From NCBI RefSeq assembly GCF_001418085.1, contig NZ_LIQH01000032.1, positions 1 through 64,000 of the forward strand: a stretch of 64,000 bases of DNA. Reading direction: 5' to 3'. Shown here piece by piece: positions 51,489-61,031 of this stretch. The notes under the pieces were generated by a model. It ran no database searches. It saw nothing but the letters and a program-made list of their open reading frames with translations, and had not been told where the DNA came from. A program made the translations under genes and the position numbers. Each line of letters starts with the position of its first letter. The stretch's first letter is position 1. The stretch is from Lacinutrix algicola. GTDB taxonomy: Bacteria; Bacteroidota; Bacteroidia; Flavobacteriales; Flavobacteriaceae.

Positions 51489-51956
51489 ATGCATTTTGCA
51501 GAGCTTCTTGCAGAACTACTAATGCTTTTCGATGATTTAAAATTTTGGAAAAAGAAGAGAGCAAGAAGAAATTTTGAAAAAAAGAACGGATTACCAAAAC
51601 AAGAAATGGTAAATCCTTCTAATAAAAGATACATGATTTTAATATTACTGATAATACCTCTATTCATATTTTTTAATTATTTGTTTTTCCTAAATACAGC
51701 GCAAAAGGAAACAGTAAATAAAATATCTAAAATTGAATCGCTATTAAAAGACGAAAAAAAAGCTTTTAATAGGTATCCAGACTCTCTTTCTGTTATTATT
51801 AGAAACAACCCAACTCTTAAAAATATAACAGTAGACCATTGGAAAAATAATTTCCTATATAAAACCTTTAATAAAGGGTTAAGTTATTCCTTAATATCAA
51901 AAGGAAAAGATGGTATCCTTAACACTGAAGACGATATTAAAATTACAAATAAATGA
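51489..51956 (+). CDS. Membrane-anchored small protein with a GspG-like end
   Basis: 155 residues. A helical, highly basic N-terminus (about 18-45) is followed by one membrane helix (about 48-67) and a small extracytoplasmic domain ending SLISKGKDGILNTEDDIKI, which resembles the C-terminal calcium-site end of type II pseudopilin GspG proteins. No prepilin peptidase motif is visible. Function unknown. Overlaps the next gene by four bases. Confidence 0.65.
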   Translation: MHFAELLAELLMLFDDLKFWKKKRARRNFEKKNGLPKQEMVNPSNKRYMILILLIIPLFIFFNYLFFLNTAQKETVNKISKIESLLKDEKKAFNRYPDSLSVIIRNNPTLKNITVDHWKNNFLYKTFNKGLSYSLISKGKDGILNTEDDIKITNK

Positions 51957-52522
51957 AAAGCGCAATCCTAACTTTTATATTATTAATGACAACAATACTT
52001 TCTGCTCAAGAAAACGAAATAGAGCTTCCATATTACGAACTTCCAGAAGCGTCAAATAAATATACAGCAGGTACTGTAGCAGCAAGACAAGTAGATGCTT
52101 TGGGTTTTAGATTTTATTGGGCAAGTGAGAGTTTAACAGAGAAAGATTTAGCATATAAACCAAGTGACTCTGTAAGGACGTCTTTAGAAACAATAGAGCA
52201 TATTTACAGTTTATCTTTAATTATTTTAAATTCAACTTTAAAAAAGGAAAATATAAACGAGAAAGAAGAAATGTCTCATACTAAATTAAGAGCACAAACA
52301 TTATTAAACTTAAAACAAGCAGCAGATATTTTAAGAGCAAGTGATGATATTTCTCAATACAAAATTATTTTTGGGACAAAAGAAATTCCGTATTGGAATA
52401 ACATAAACGGACCAATTAGTGATTCTATTTGGCACTGTGGGCAGTTAGCAACATACAGGCGTATTACAGGAAATCCAATAAACTCGAAGATTAATCATTT
52501 TTCTGGAAAAGTAGGGAGGTAA
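51953..52522 (+). CDS. Exported DinB-like protein
   Basis: 189 residues with a signal peptide (1-18, LSA before Q). Helical-bundle core with DALGFRFYWASESLTEKDLAYKPSDSVRTSLETIEHIYSLSL (His in the first metal position), and DSIWHCGQLATYRRITGNP giving the conserved C-terminal HxGQ segment of the DinB/YfiT fold. The role is unknown; metal-dependent thiol transferases share the fold. Overlaps the preceding gene by 4 bases (ATGA). Confidence 0.75.
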   Translation: MKSAILTFILLMTTILSAQENEIELPYYELPEASNKYTAGTVAARQVDALGFRFYWASESLTEKDLAYKPSDSVRTSLETIEHIYSLSLIILNSTLKKENINEKEEMSHTKLRAQTLLNLKQAADILRASDDISQYKIIFGTKEIPYWNNINGPISDSIWHCGQLATYRRITGNPINSKINHFSGKVGR

Positions 52523-52579
52523 GAAATTAAATAAATTGTTTTATAGGTGGATTTAAATATTGAATCCTTCAGTTAATTA

Positions 52580-54079
52580 TTATTTGTAATCAAAATAAAT
52601 CTTAAAATTAGTGCCTTTTCCAACTGTGCTCTCAACTTCTATTTTTGCACCAATAGCATCTATTTGGTTTTTTACAATAAATAATCCAAGACCTCTCGCA
52701 TCTTTATTTTTGTGAAACACATTATACATACCGAATAGCTTGTCTCCATGTTTTTCTAAATCTATTCCAAGACCATTATCAGAAATAGATAGGATAACAT
52801 TATCATTATTTTGTTTAGCTTCAAGTATAATTTTTGTTTTAACATCGGGCCTTTTATATTTAATAGCATTCGTTAAAAAGTTAATAATTATACTATCAAT
52901 ATAAGCAGGTACACCTTTAATGGTAATTTGATTTTCAATTAAAACTTCTATATCTACAGTATTAGATAGTGTTAAACCATAAATATTACTAATTGCATTA
53001 TTTGTATACTGTAAAAGATTTAATGATTCTAAATTTTCAATATCTAAAGAATTATGAATAGCAATTTCATTTAAGTTAAGAATAGTTTCATTTAAATTAT
53101 CTACTGCTTTTTCATATAAAGGAAAATATTCATCGTTAGCAATTTCGGGATTTTCATCTTTATTTAATTTTAAAAGCATTTCTAAATTCCCACCATGAGA
53201 TCTTAAATTATGAGAAACAATATGCGCAAAATTTAATAATCTATCATTCTGTTTAGAGCTTACTGTTAGTAAATTTGTTATTTCATTTTTTGCAAGTTTT
53301 ATTTCGGTAACATCACTAATACTAGCAACAAAATGTTGCGGTATTCCATTGCTATCTCTTACTATGGTAGAAGACAAAATACAATAAACACAAGAACCAT
53401 TTTTATGAATGTACCTTTTCTCTGTACGGAAGTTATCTATTTTTCCAGACAGCATAAGTTTAATTTCTTTTTTTCCAATATGCTTATCCTTAGGATGCGT
53501 AAAGCTTTCAAACTCTAGCTTTAAAAACTCTTTTTGAGTATAGCCTAACATATTGCAAGTACTATCATTAACATTTAACCATTTACCAGTTAAACTAACA
53601 ATTGCCATTCCTATTAAAGAGGATTCAAAGATAGACCTAAATTGCTTTTCCTTAAGTGCAGTGTTTTTAGCCTCTATTGTTTTTTCTGTAATATCTTGAA
53701 ACACACCTCTTATGGCAACGCATATTCCTTCTTCTAGTTTTGGGTGACCAATAGATCTTACCCATTTTTCATTTCCCTTTCCTGTGACTAATATGAATTC
53801 GTTATCAAAACTTTTTCCATTGGTTAAACATTCTGTAAAATGTTTATTAATTAAATCTCTGTTGGCTCCTGCTTTATAAAAATTAATAGCTGTATCTACA
53901 TTAGGAATATAACTTTCTTCTACTTCGTGAATTTTTCTTGTAACAGAACTCCATTTTAAAATATTAGATTTAATGTCTAGTTCCCAGTATCCTATGGCTA
54001 AAGAGTTTTCAATTGTATTCAAAAAAATTTTGTCATGAATTTCTTCGGAAAGGATTGTGTTAGATGTAATATTAAACAT
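52580..54079 (-). CDS. PAS-domain sensor histidine kinase, soluble
   Basis: 499 residues with no membrane helix. PAS domains at about 20-130 (GYWELDIKSNILKWSS, VRSIGHPKLEEGICVAIRGVFQDITE) and 140-260 (FESSLIGMAIVSLTGKWLNVNDSTCNMLGYTQKEFL, CILSSTIVRDSNGIPQHFVASISDVTE). The H-box is NFAHIVSHNLRSHGGNLEML and the ATPase has NAIKYK and SISDNGLGIDLEKHGDKLFG. An orphan kinase; no response regulator is adjacent, so its partner is unknown. Confidence 0.92.
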   Translation of the reverse strand: MFNITSNTILSEEIHDKIFLNTIENSLAIGYWELDIKSNILKWSSVTRKIHEVEESYIPNVDTAINFYKAGANRDLINKHFTECLTNGKSFDNEFILVTGKGNEKWVRSIGHPKLEEGICVAIRGVFQDITEKTIEAKNTALKEKQFRSIFESSLIGMAIVSLTGKWLNVNDSTCNMLGYTQKEFLKLEFESFTHPKDKHIGKKEIKLMLSGKIDNFRTEKRYIHKNGSCVYCILSSTIVRDSNGIPQHFVASISDVTEIKLAKNEITNLLTVSSKQNDRLLNFAHIVSHNLRSHGGNLEMLLKLNKDENPEIANDEYFPLYEKAVDNLNETILNLNEIAIHNSLDIENLESLNLLQYTNNAISNIYGLTLSNTVDIEVLIENQITIKGVPAYIDSIIINFLTNAIKYKRPDVKTKIILEAKQNNDNVILSISDNGLGIDLEKHGDKLFGMYNVFHKNKDARGLGLFIVKNQIDAIGAKIEVESTVGKGTNFKIYFDYK

Positions 54080-54381
54080 AAAAGAAAAGATTTGGGGATT
54101 TCTGTAACTAAAATAGTTAACAAAAAAAACATATACTTATATGAAGTCAAATTTACTAAAAATAACGATTAAACAGCTAAAAAATACGTTTAAATGTTTT
54201 TTAAGTGTCTTAAAGAAGGTTTTGCCCTACAGATTATTGTGTTTTATTCTGTTGTTGTAAGCTTTAAAAAAAGCTCAATTAAAGTATATCATAAAAAAGC
54301 CACCTTAAATAGAAGTGGCTTTTTTGTTTTTTTAAGATTGTTTTATTGAATCTCTATTTATGTTTTTGTCTTATAAATAAA
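54080..54381. other. 302-base gap between the PAS kinase and lysA
   Basis: Contains the lysA terminator (54293-54325). The remainder is A/T-rich, presumably holding the PAS kinase promoter, but I see no clear TAnnTTTG box and no reading frame worth calling. Confidence 0.5.
54293..54325 (-). terminator. Terminator after lysA
   Basis: AAAAAAGCCAC pairs with GTGGCTTTTTT around an 11-base loop. T-runs exist on both strands, so it is bidirectional in shape. Confidence 0.85.
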
Positions 54382-55608
54382 TTAAGCTTTCACTTTTTTT
54401 GGTTCTAAATCTATTTGAATTTGATTATTCAGTATATCATCAAAAGTTTCTCGTTTTCTAATTAAGTGCGCTTCGCCGTTATGCCATAGTACTTCTGCAG
54501 GACGATATCTAGAATTATAGTTACTAGCCATAGAGTAGCAATATGCACCCGCATTTTTAAAGGTTAAAATATCACCTTCATTAATTTCAGAAATACGTCT
54601 GTTATTTGCGAATGTATCTGTCTCGCAAATATAACCAACCACACTATAAAAACGTTCTCTTCCTTTAGGGTTCGAAATATTTTCAATTTCATGTTGAGAA
54701 CCGTATAGCATAGGTCTAATTAAATGGTTAAAACCAGAATCTATTTGTGCAAAAACGGTAGAAGTGGTTTGTTTTACAACATTAACTTTGGCTAAAAACT
54801 GTCCTGCTTCGCTTACTAAAAACTTTCCAGGTTCGAAAGCTAAGATTAATTCTTTGCCATAATCTTTACAAAACTCATTAAAACGAACAGATAATTTTTC
54901 TCCAAACTCTTCAATATTAGTTTCAATATCTCCAGGCTTATATGGTACTTTAAATCCAGATCCAAAATCTATAAAATCTAAATTTTTAAAGTTTTTTGCA
55001 GTTTCAAATAATATTTCACTAGCATAAAGAAAAACATCAATATCTAAAATATCACTTCCAGTATGCATGTGTATTCCGTTAATATTCATATTTGTATTTT
55101 CTACAATACGCAGAATATGCGGAATTTGATGTATTGAAATACCAAATTTACTGTCTATGTGTCCTACTGAAATATTAGTATTACCACCGGCCATAACATG
55201 TGGATTTATACGAATACACACGGGAATGTTAGGATGTTTTGTGCCAAATTGTTCTAATATGGAAAGATTATCGATATTAATTTGACAACCTAATTTTGCT
55301 GCATTTTCTATTTCTTCTAGCGATACGCCATTAGGAGTAAAGATAATTTGCTCAGCTTTATAACCAGCGGCGATGCCTAATTGCACCTCTTGAATGGAGA
55401 CTGTATCCAATCCTGCACCAAGAGTTTTCATTAACTTTAAAATAGAAATATTAGAAAGTGCCTTAACAGCATAATTAACTTTTACCTTTTTTACTTTATT
55501 AAAAGCAGATGTTAAACGTTTATATTGTTGTGTAATAATTTCAGAATTATATACATAAACAGGACTTTCAAAGTCTTTTGCTATTTTAAGTAATTGTGTA
55601 TTGGTCAT
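54382..55608 (-). CDS. lysA: Diaminopimelate decarboxylase
   Basis: PLP enzyme, last step of lysine synthesis. 408 residues, fold type III. Lys48-type PLP motif in VNYAVKALSNISILK; substrate and PLP sites in HMHTGSDI, DFGSGFKVPYKPGD, EPGKFLVSEAG, ICETDTFANNR and NAGAYCYSMASNYNSR. A perfect TATCTTTG box lies 17 bases upstream. Confidence 0.95.
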   Translation of the reverse strand: MTNTQLLKIAKDFESPVYVYNSEIITQQYKRLTSAFNKVKKVKVNYAVKALSNISILKLMKTLGAGLDTVSIQEVQLGIAAGYKAEQIIFTPNGVSLEEIENAAKLGCQINIDNLSILEQFGTKHPNIPVCIRINPHVMAGGNTNISVGHIDSKFGISIHQIPHILRIVENTNMNINGIHMHTGSDILDIDVFLYASEILFETAKNFKNLDFIDFGSGFKVPYKPGDIETNIEEFGEKLSVRFNEFCKDYGKELILAFEPGKFLVSEAGQFLAKVNVVKQTTSTVFAQIDSGFNHLIRPMLYGSQHEIENISNPKGRERFYSVVGYICETDTFANNRRISEINEGDILTFKNAGAYCYSMASNYNSRYRPAEVLWHNGEAHLIRKRETFDDILNNQIQIDLEPKKVKA

Positions 55609-55624
55609 GAATTTATTTTTTCAT

Positions 55625-55632
55625 CAAAGATA
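55625..55632 (-). promoter_or_regulatory. Candidate -7 box for lysA
   Basis: TATCTTTG on the minus strand, 17 bases before the lysA start codon. Confidence 0.5.
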
Positions 55633-55776
55633 TTTGTTTGGTTAAATTAATAAATATTTACGTCAAAATATTACATATTTAAACAGTTTGTTAACTATTT
55701 AACAAATAGAAATTAAGAATACTTCTTCATATTGTATTTTCATAATTAAATATTAGGGTAAGTTATTGTGATTATT

Positions 55777-55823
55777 TACTTTTGTAACTCTAAAATTTTA
55801 TAGACTTTCGCATACGCGGAAAT
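55777..55823 (+). promoter_or_regulatory. sucC promoter box and 13-mer variant in its leader
   Basis: TACTTTTG (55777-55784) is the likely -7 box. The leader at 55805-55823 reads CTTTCGCATACGCGGAAAT, a version of CGCTTTCGCGGAA stretched by a few bases, in the same orientation as the copy before ppk2. Confidence 0.5.
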
Positions 55824-55845
55824 TAAAATAAATCCATTAATAAAG

Positions 55846-57036
55846 ATGAATTTACACGAATATCAAGGAAAAGAATTATTAAGCAGCTTTGGCGTACGTA
55901 TTCAACGTGGTATTGTTGCTCAAAATGCTGACGAAGCAGTAGTAGCAGCAAAACAATTAACGGAAGATACTGGAACAGGTTGGCACGTTATTAAAGCACA
56001 GGTTCACGCAGGTGGTCGTGGTAAAGGTGGTGGTGTTAAGTTGGCTAAAAACTTAGACGAAGTTAAATCTATTGCTGGAGATATTATAGGAATGGATTTG
56101 GTAACACCTCAAACTTCTGCTGAAGGAAAGCGTGTGCACCAAGTTTTAGTATGTGAAGATGTATATTATCCTGGAGATTCTGAGCCAGAAGAATATTACA
56201 TGTCTGTTTTATTAAACAGAGGAACTGGACGTAACATGATTATGTATTCTACAGAAGGTGGAATGGATATTGAAACAGTTGCAGAAGAGACTCCACATTT
56301 AATTTTTAATGAAGAAATAGATCCTGCAACAGGAATTTTACCTTTTCAAGCACGTAAAATTGCTTTTAACTTAGGTTTATCTGGAGCAGCTTTTAAAGAC
56401 ATGACAAAATTTGTAACGTCTTTATATACAGCTTACGTAAAATCTGATTCTGCTTTATTTGAAATCAATCCTGTTTTAAAAACTAGTGATGATAAAATAA
56501 TGGCTGTAGATGCTAAGGTAACTTTAGATGCTAGTGCATTATACAGGCATAAAGATTTAGCAGCAATGCGCGATTTACGTGAAGAAAACGCAATTGAAGT
56601 TGAAGCAGGTGAGCAAGGACTTAACTATGTAGACCTTGACGGAAACGTTGGTTGTATGGTAAATGGTGCTGGTTTAGCAATGGCTACTATGGATTTAATT
56701 AAGCAAGCAGGTGGTGAGCCAGCTAACTTTTTAGATGTTGGTGGTACTGCAGATGCTGCAAGAGTAGAGATTGCTTTCGAACTTATTTTAAGAGATCCAG
56801 CTGTAAAAGCTATTTTAATTAACATTTTTGGTGGTATCGTTCGTTGCGATCGTGTTGCTCAAGGTGTAATTGATGCTTACAAAAACATGGGTAACATTAG
56901 TGTGCCAATTATTGTACGTTTACAAGGTACTAATGCAGATATCGCTAAAAAATTAATTGACGATTCTGGATTAGATGTAATGAGTGCTACAGAATTCCAA
57001 GAAGCAGCAGATAAAGTACAAGCTGTATTAGCATAG
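55846..57036 (+). CDS. sucC: Succinate-CoA ligase beta subunit, ADP-forming
   Basis: TCA-cycle enzyme subunit; ATP-grasp domain with nucleotide binding. 396 residues. Seen: [38 protein letters not shown], the Mg and nucleotide region [10 protein letters not shown], and the CoA-ligase domain [43 protein letters not shown]. The alpha subunit (sucD) is not in this window. A strong terminator follows. Confidence 0.96.
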   Translation: MNLHEYQGKELLSSFGVRIQRGIVAQNADEAVVAAKQLTEDTGTGWHVIKAQVHAGGRGKGGGVKLAKNLDEVKSIAGDIIGMDLVTPQTSAEGKRVHQVLVCEDVYYPGDSEPEEYYMSVLLNRGTGRNMIMYSTEGGMDIETVAEETPHLIFNEEIDPATGILPFQARKIAFNLGLSGAAFKDMTKFVTSLYTAYVKSDSALFEINPVLKTSDDKIMAVDAKVTLDASALYRHKDLAAMRDLREENAIEVEAGEQGLNYVDLDGNVGCMVNGAGLAMATMDLIKQAGGEPANFLDVGGTADAARVEIAFELILRDPAVKAILINIFGGIVRCDRVAQGVIDAYKNMGNISVPIIVRLQGTNADIAKKLIDDSGLDVMSATEFQEAADKVQAVLA

Positions 57037-57057
57037 TACTTTTTAAATATATTTATT

Positions 57058-57088
57058 AAGAGCAACCTATATGGTTGCTCTTTTTTTT
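57058..57088 (+). terminator. Terminator of sucC
   Basis: AAGAGCAACC pairs with GGTTGCTCTT around TATAT, then eight T residues. The stem shares GAGCAAC/GTTGCTC with the terminator at 57584-57616. Confidence 0.92.
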
Positions 57089-57230
57089 GTCTTAATATTT
57101 TAACATACTAGAGATTAGTTTCTTAACAAGAACTAAAAATTGTGTTAAGCATTAGTTAAACCACGTTTTTCAATGTTACTTTTCTTGATTACTTGAGTCT
57201 ATAAGCTATAAAACAATTAAAACAAAAATT

Positions 57231-57566
57231 ATGAAATCAATTAAAATGGTATTACTAGTATTAGCAATTACTTTTACTGGTGCTTTAAGCGCAACAACAA
57301 ACCCAGATGGTTTAGAGCCAAATGTATTAGCAAATGAAATTACAGCATTATTAAAAAAACCTGAATTTCAAGTTGCTGAAGATTTAAAAGCAAACGTAAC
57401 TTTTATGCTCAATAAAAATAATGAGATAGTTGTAATAAGTGTAGATACAGAAAGTGAACAGCTTGAAAGTTATATTAAAACCAGATTAAACTATTCTAAA
57501 TTAAAAGAAGGACTAGTTTCTACAACAAAAACTTATAAAATTCCTGTAAAGATTAGTATGGTATAG
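57231..57566 (+). CDS. Small exported protein, unrecognised
   Basis: 111 residues with a signal peptide (about 1-21, ALSA then TTNPDG). The mature part (EITALLKKPEFQVAEDLKANVTFMLNKNNEIVVISVDTESEQLESYIKTRLNYSKL) has a beta-alpha-beta look similar to small TonB-C-like domains common in Bacteroidota exported proteins. No motif is definite. Alone between two terminators, so a single-gene unit. Confidence 0.65.
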   Translation: MKSIKMVLLVLAITFTGALSATTNPDGLEPNVLANEITALLKKPEFQVAEDLKANVTFMLNKNNEIVVISVDTESEQLESYIKTRLNYSKLKEGLVSTTKTYKIPVKISMV

Positions 57567-57583
57567 TACTATCTATTTTAAGC

Positions 57584-57616
57584 AAAAAAAGAGCAACTTA
57601 ATCGTTGCTCTTTTTT
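57584..57616 (-). terminator. Bidirectional terminator overlapping the DUF1456 stop
   Basis: AAAAGAGCAAC pairs with GTTGCTCTTTT around TTAATC. The loop holds the DUF1456 stop codon and one arm encodes its last codons (KSND). It serves the converging gene at 57231 too. Confidence 0.88.
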
Positions 57617-57930
57617 GTATTTCTAGGTTTATTAATGTTCTTTTTATTGTTACCGTATGGATTTGGTTTTACTTTTCTTGAAGCCTCTTTTTTAGGCTCT
57701 TCTCCTTTTTTAGGCATTGGTCCTCGAAGATGAATAATTAATCCATTTAAAAAGTTTCTTAAAATTTGATCGCCACATTCTACATAATTAGGGTGATCTT
57801 CTTTTCTAAAAAAAGCACTTAATTCACTTTTAGTAACTCTTAAATCTACAAGCATTAATATTTTAATAATATCATCGTCACGTAGCTTATGTGCTACTCT
57901 TAGTTTTTTAAAGATATCGTTATTTGTCAT
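57598..57930 (-). CDS. DUF1456 family protein (YehS-like)
   Basis: 110 residues. Two short helical repeats with the DUF1456 pattern: NDIFKKLRVAHKLRDDDIIKILMLVDLRVTKSELSAFFRKEDHPNYVECGDQILRNFLNGLIIHLRG. About 35 C-terminal residues are basic and low-complexity (KKGEEPKKEASRK, NNKKNINKPRNTKKS), possibly RNA binding. Function unknown. Its end lies inside the terminator hairpin. Confidence 0.85.
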   Translation of the reverse strand: MTNNDIFKKLRVAHKLRDDDIIKILMLVDLRVTKSELSAFFRKEDHPNYVECGDQILRNFLNGLIIHLRGPMPKKGEEPKKEASRKVKPNPYGNNKKNINKPRNTKKSND

Positions 57931-58120
57931 AGTTTAATGTGTTGTAATTAAGTTGTTTATGCTCTATTTTTGAAGTGTGAAACTTCGAGAAAGTGATAAA
58001 CAGTGTTTAAATTCGGTGTAAAACTACTCATTTTTCGATAAGCGACGTAATTTATACGATTATAAATTATCATTATTCCGTAATTTTATAAAAAGAAAAA
58101 CAATCTGTCAATCCCTCATT

Positions 58121-58522
58121 ATGCCTAAAAGAGTAGAAAAACTAAGTTTATTATCTGAAATGATAGCATTTGCTAAAGCAGATAAAAATTTAAAGAGAAT
58201 AGAATACAACTTTCTTTTAAGTATAGCTAAACAATTAGAGGTCTCTAGAGCGGATTTCAATTACTTAATAGAACATCCTATAAATTACGTGAATTTAAAA
58301 TCGCATAGCGAACGTATTGTTCAATTTCATCGCTTGGTTTTTTTAATGGATATGGACAAAGAGCGTACTGACGAGGAGATTTTTAAAATTCATAACTACG
58401 GACTTAGAATGGGTTTAAGTCATGAGTCTATAAGTAGAGTTTTATATTTAATGGATGGCTTTCCAAATATGATGGTTCCTGCAGAAGTTTTAATAGATAT
58501 TTTTAAGGTACAGTATAACTAA
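58121..58522 (+). CDS. TerB-like small helical protein
   Basis: 133 residues, all-alpha: LSLLSEMIAFAKADKNLKRIEYNFLLSIAKQLEVSRADFNYLIEHP and RIVQFHRLVFLMDMDKERTDEEIFKIHNYGLRMGLSHESI. This resembles the TerB/DjlA-N fold with two acidic loops. No membrane helix. Convergent with uvrB, which it does not resemble. Function unknown. Confidence 0.7.
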   Translation: MPKRVEKLSLLSEMIAFAKADKNLKRIEYNFLLSIAKQLEVSRADFNYLIEHPINYVNLKSHSERIVQFHRLVFLMDMDKERTDEEIFKIHNYGLRMGLSHESISRVLYLMDGFPNMMVPAEVLIDIFKVQYN

Positions 58523-58544
58523 GTAAAATTCTAAAAAGAAAGAC

Positions 58545-60548
58545 TTAAGCTTTTAGTGCTTCAAGCTTACCTTGGTAACTCTTAATCTCATCTCTTAATT
58601 GTGCAGCAATAATAAAGTCTAAAGCCTTTGCAGCTTGCTCCATTGTTTTTCGTTTTTCGCGTATTTTCTTTTCTAATTCGTCTTTAGTCAAGTATTCGCT
58701 TTCTGGTTCTGCAGCACGAGCAGCTTCCAATTCGTAACTATAAGTACTTACAGAGTTTTTACCTAAAGCACTATCTAAACTTTTATTTAAAGCTTTTGGC
58801 ACAAGGTTATTTTTAGTATTGTATGCAATTTGTTTTTCTCTTCTGTACTCGGTTTCGTCTATGGTTTTTTGCATGCTTTTAGTAATTTTATCTGCATACA
58901 TAATTGCTTTACCGTTTAGGTTTCTTGCCGCACGACCAACAGTTTGTGTTAAAGATCTTGCCGAACGTAAAAAGCCCTCTTTATCTGCATCTAAAATAGC
59001 AACTAAAGAAACTTCTGGTAAATCTAAACCTTCACGAAGTAAGTTTACACCAACCAAAACATCGTAAATACCTTTACGTAAATCTTGCATAATCTGTACG
59101 CGTTCTAGGGTGTCTACATCACTATGTATGTAGTTTACGCGAATAGAAATTCGACTTAAATATTTGGTTAATTCTTCAGCCATACGCTTGGTTAGCGTTG
59201 TAACTAAAGTACGTTCGTCTTTTTCTATACGTTGTTGTATTTCTTCAATTAAATCATCTATTTGGTTTAAACTAGGTCGTACTTCTATAATTGGATCTAG
59301 TAAACCAGTAGGTCTAATAACTTGCTCTACGTAAACACCATCGGTTTTTTGTAATTCGTAATCTGCAGGAGTTGCACTTACATATAAAACTTGATTTTGT
59401 AACGCTTCGAACTCTTCAAACTTAAGTGGTCTGTTGTCCATTGCAGCAGGTAATCTAAAACCGTATTCTACTAAGTTTTCTTTACGACTTCTATCTCCTC
59501 CATACATAGCATGTACTTGTGAAATGGTTACGTGACTTTCATCTACAACCATTAAATAATCGTCTGGAAAATAATCTAGTAAACAGAAAGGTCTTGTACC
59601 AGGTAATCTACCATCAAGATAACGCGAATAGTTTTCTATACCAGAACAATAGCCTAATTCTCTAATCATTTCGAGGTCGAATTCTGTACGCTCTTTAAGT
59701 CTTTTGGCTTCTAAATGTTTTCCTATTTCTTTGAAGTAATCGTATTGTTTTACTAAATCGTCTTGAATACTTTTTATGGCACCTTGTAAAATATCTGGAG
59801 AGGTAACAAACATGTTTGCAGGATAGATGTTTAGTCTTTCGTATTCCTCAATAACTTCGTTTGTTTGTATATCGAACTGTTCTATTAATTCAATTTCATC
59901 TCCAAAAAAGTGAATCCTGAATGCATTATCTGCATAACTCGGGAATATATCCACGGTGTCTCCTTTTATTCTAAAGTTACCGTGTTTAAAATCTGCTTCT
60001 GTACGCGAATACAAACTTTGCACAAGTTGATGTAATAATTTTGTTCGTGAAATCTGTTGATCGCGTTCTATAGAAATAACATTTTTTTGAAATTCTACAG
60101 GATTTCCAATACCATACAAGCATGAAACCGATGCAATTACAATGACATCTCGACGGCCAGAGAGTAGAGAAGAGGTTGTGCTTAAACGCATTTTCTCAAT
60201 CTCCTCGTTAATAGATAAATCTTTTTCTATGTAAACACCAGATGTAGGTATGTAAGCCTCTGGTTGATAATAATCGTAGTAAGACACAAAATACTCTACA
60301 GCATTGTCCGGGAAAAACTGCTTAAACTCACTATATAATTGAGCGGCCAAAGTTTTATTATGTGCTAAAACTAATGTTGGTCTTTGCGTTTCTTCAATAA
60401 CATTAGCAACTGTAAATGTTTTACCAGAACCAGTAACACCAAGTAAAGTTTGGTATCTCTCGTTGGAGTTTAAACCATGTACCAATTTTTTTATTGCTGA
60501 AGGTTGATCTCCTGTAGGACTAAATTCTGATTGTATTTTGAAACGCAT
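58545..60548 (-). CDS. uvrB: UvrABC excinuclease subunit B
   Basis: DNA damage-verifying helicase-like subunit of nucleotide excision repair. 667 residues. Walker A LLGVTGSGKTFTVAN, beta-hairpin YYDYYQPEAYIP, DESH box VVDESHVTISQ, VGVNLLREGLDLPEVSLVAILDADKEGFLRS, and the C-terminal UVR motif (KTMEQAAKALDFIIAAQLRDEIKS). A TAATTTTG box sits only four bases before the start codon, so the mRNA may have almost no leader. Confidence 0.97.
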   Translation of the reverse strand: MRFKIQSEFSPTGDQPSAIKKLVHGLNSNERYQTLLGVTGSGKTFTVANVIEETQRPTLVLAHNKTLAAQLYSEFKQFFPDNAVEYFVSYYDYYQPEAYIPTSGVYIEKDLSINEEIEKMRLSTTSSLLSGRRDVIVIASVSCLYGIGNPVEFQKNVISIERDQQISRTKLLHQLVQSLYSRTEADFKHGNFRIKGDTVDIFPSYADNAFRIHFFGDEIELIEQFDIQTNEVIEEYERLNIYPANMFVTSPDILQGAIKSIQDDLVKQYDYFKEIGKHLEAKRLKERTEFDLEMIRELGYCSGIENYSRYLDGRLPGTRPFCLLDYFPDDYLMVVDESHVTISQVHAMYGGDRSRKENLVEYGFRLPAAMDNRPLKFEEFEALQNQVLYVSATPADYELQKTDGVYVEQVIRPTGLLDPIIEVRPSLNQIDDLIEEIQQRIEKDERTLVTTLTKRMAEELTKYLSRISIRVNYIHSDVDTLERVQIMQDLRKGIYDVLVGVNLLREGLDLPEVSLVAILDADKEGFLRSARSLTQTVGRAARNLNGKAIMYADKITKSMQKTIDETEYRREKQIAYNTKNNLVPKALNKSLDSALGKNSVSTYSYELEAARAAEPESEYLTKDELEKKIREKRKTMEQAAKALDFIIAAQLRDEIKSYQGKLEALKA

Positions 60549-60552
60549 AAAG

Positions 60553-60560
60553 CAAAATTA
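60553..60560 (-). promoter_or_regulatory. Candidate -7 box directly before uvrB
   Basis: TAATTTTG on the minus strand ends four bases before the ATG at 60548. With a normal -7 geometry transcription would start at or next to the start codon. Confidence 0.45.
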
Positions 60561-60632
60561 CGGAATAAAATGGTAGCTTTATTTTAATGAAGCGTTAAGG
60601 TTTCTATGTGGAGAATTAGACTTCTTTTTGCT

Positions 60633-60932
60633 TTAGTTTTTTGTAGACTTTTCTTGTTTACCATAAAATCTTACTAAAATTTTCCCAAAAATAAAATAGA
60701 GTACAACAACAGTAATTCCTCCAACCAAGTATCCATTTTCCATTATGTTTTTAAAGTCGTAGTATATACCGAATAGTATTATGCATATAATAAACTGAAG
60801 CACAGCATAAGCAATATTGCCTTTTGGACTAAAACCAAATAAACCTAAGAAATGAGTTTTAGTTAGTCCGAAAATAAGATGAGGCATTGCGTTTGCTAAT
60901 AATGCACCTATAAAAAAATCTATTAGAGTCAT
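60633..60932 (-). CDS. Small membrane protein, unrecognised
   Basis: 99 residues starting MTLIDFFIGALLANAMPHLI, with three hydrophobic helices and a basic end (FYGKQEKSTKN). I take the internal ATG at 60932 because the 15-residue extension from 60977 reads as an A/T-rich leader. HLIFGLTKTHFLGLFGFSPKGNIAY is a distinctive conserved-looking segment between the helices. Function unknown. Confidence 0.65.
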   Translation of the reverse strand: MTLIDFFIGALLANAMPHLIFGLTKTHFLGLFGFSPKGNIAYAVLQFIICIILFGIYYDFKNIMENGYLVGGITVVVLYFIFGKILVRFYGKQEKSTKN

Positions 60933-61031
60933 TTTAAAAAAATTAGATTTAAGTAAAGTTAAGGATAACAAAAACAAAAATGATCTATAATGTTACAGTT
61001 TTTTAAGTAGTACTAAATAGAGTGAAATTTT

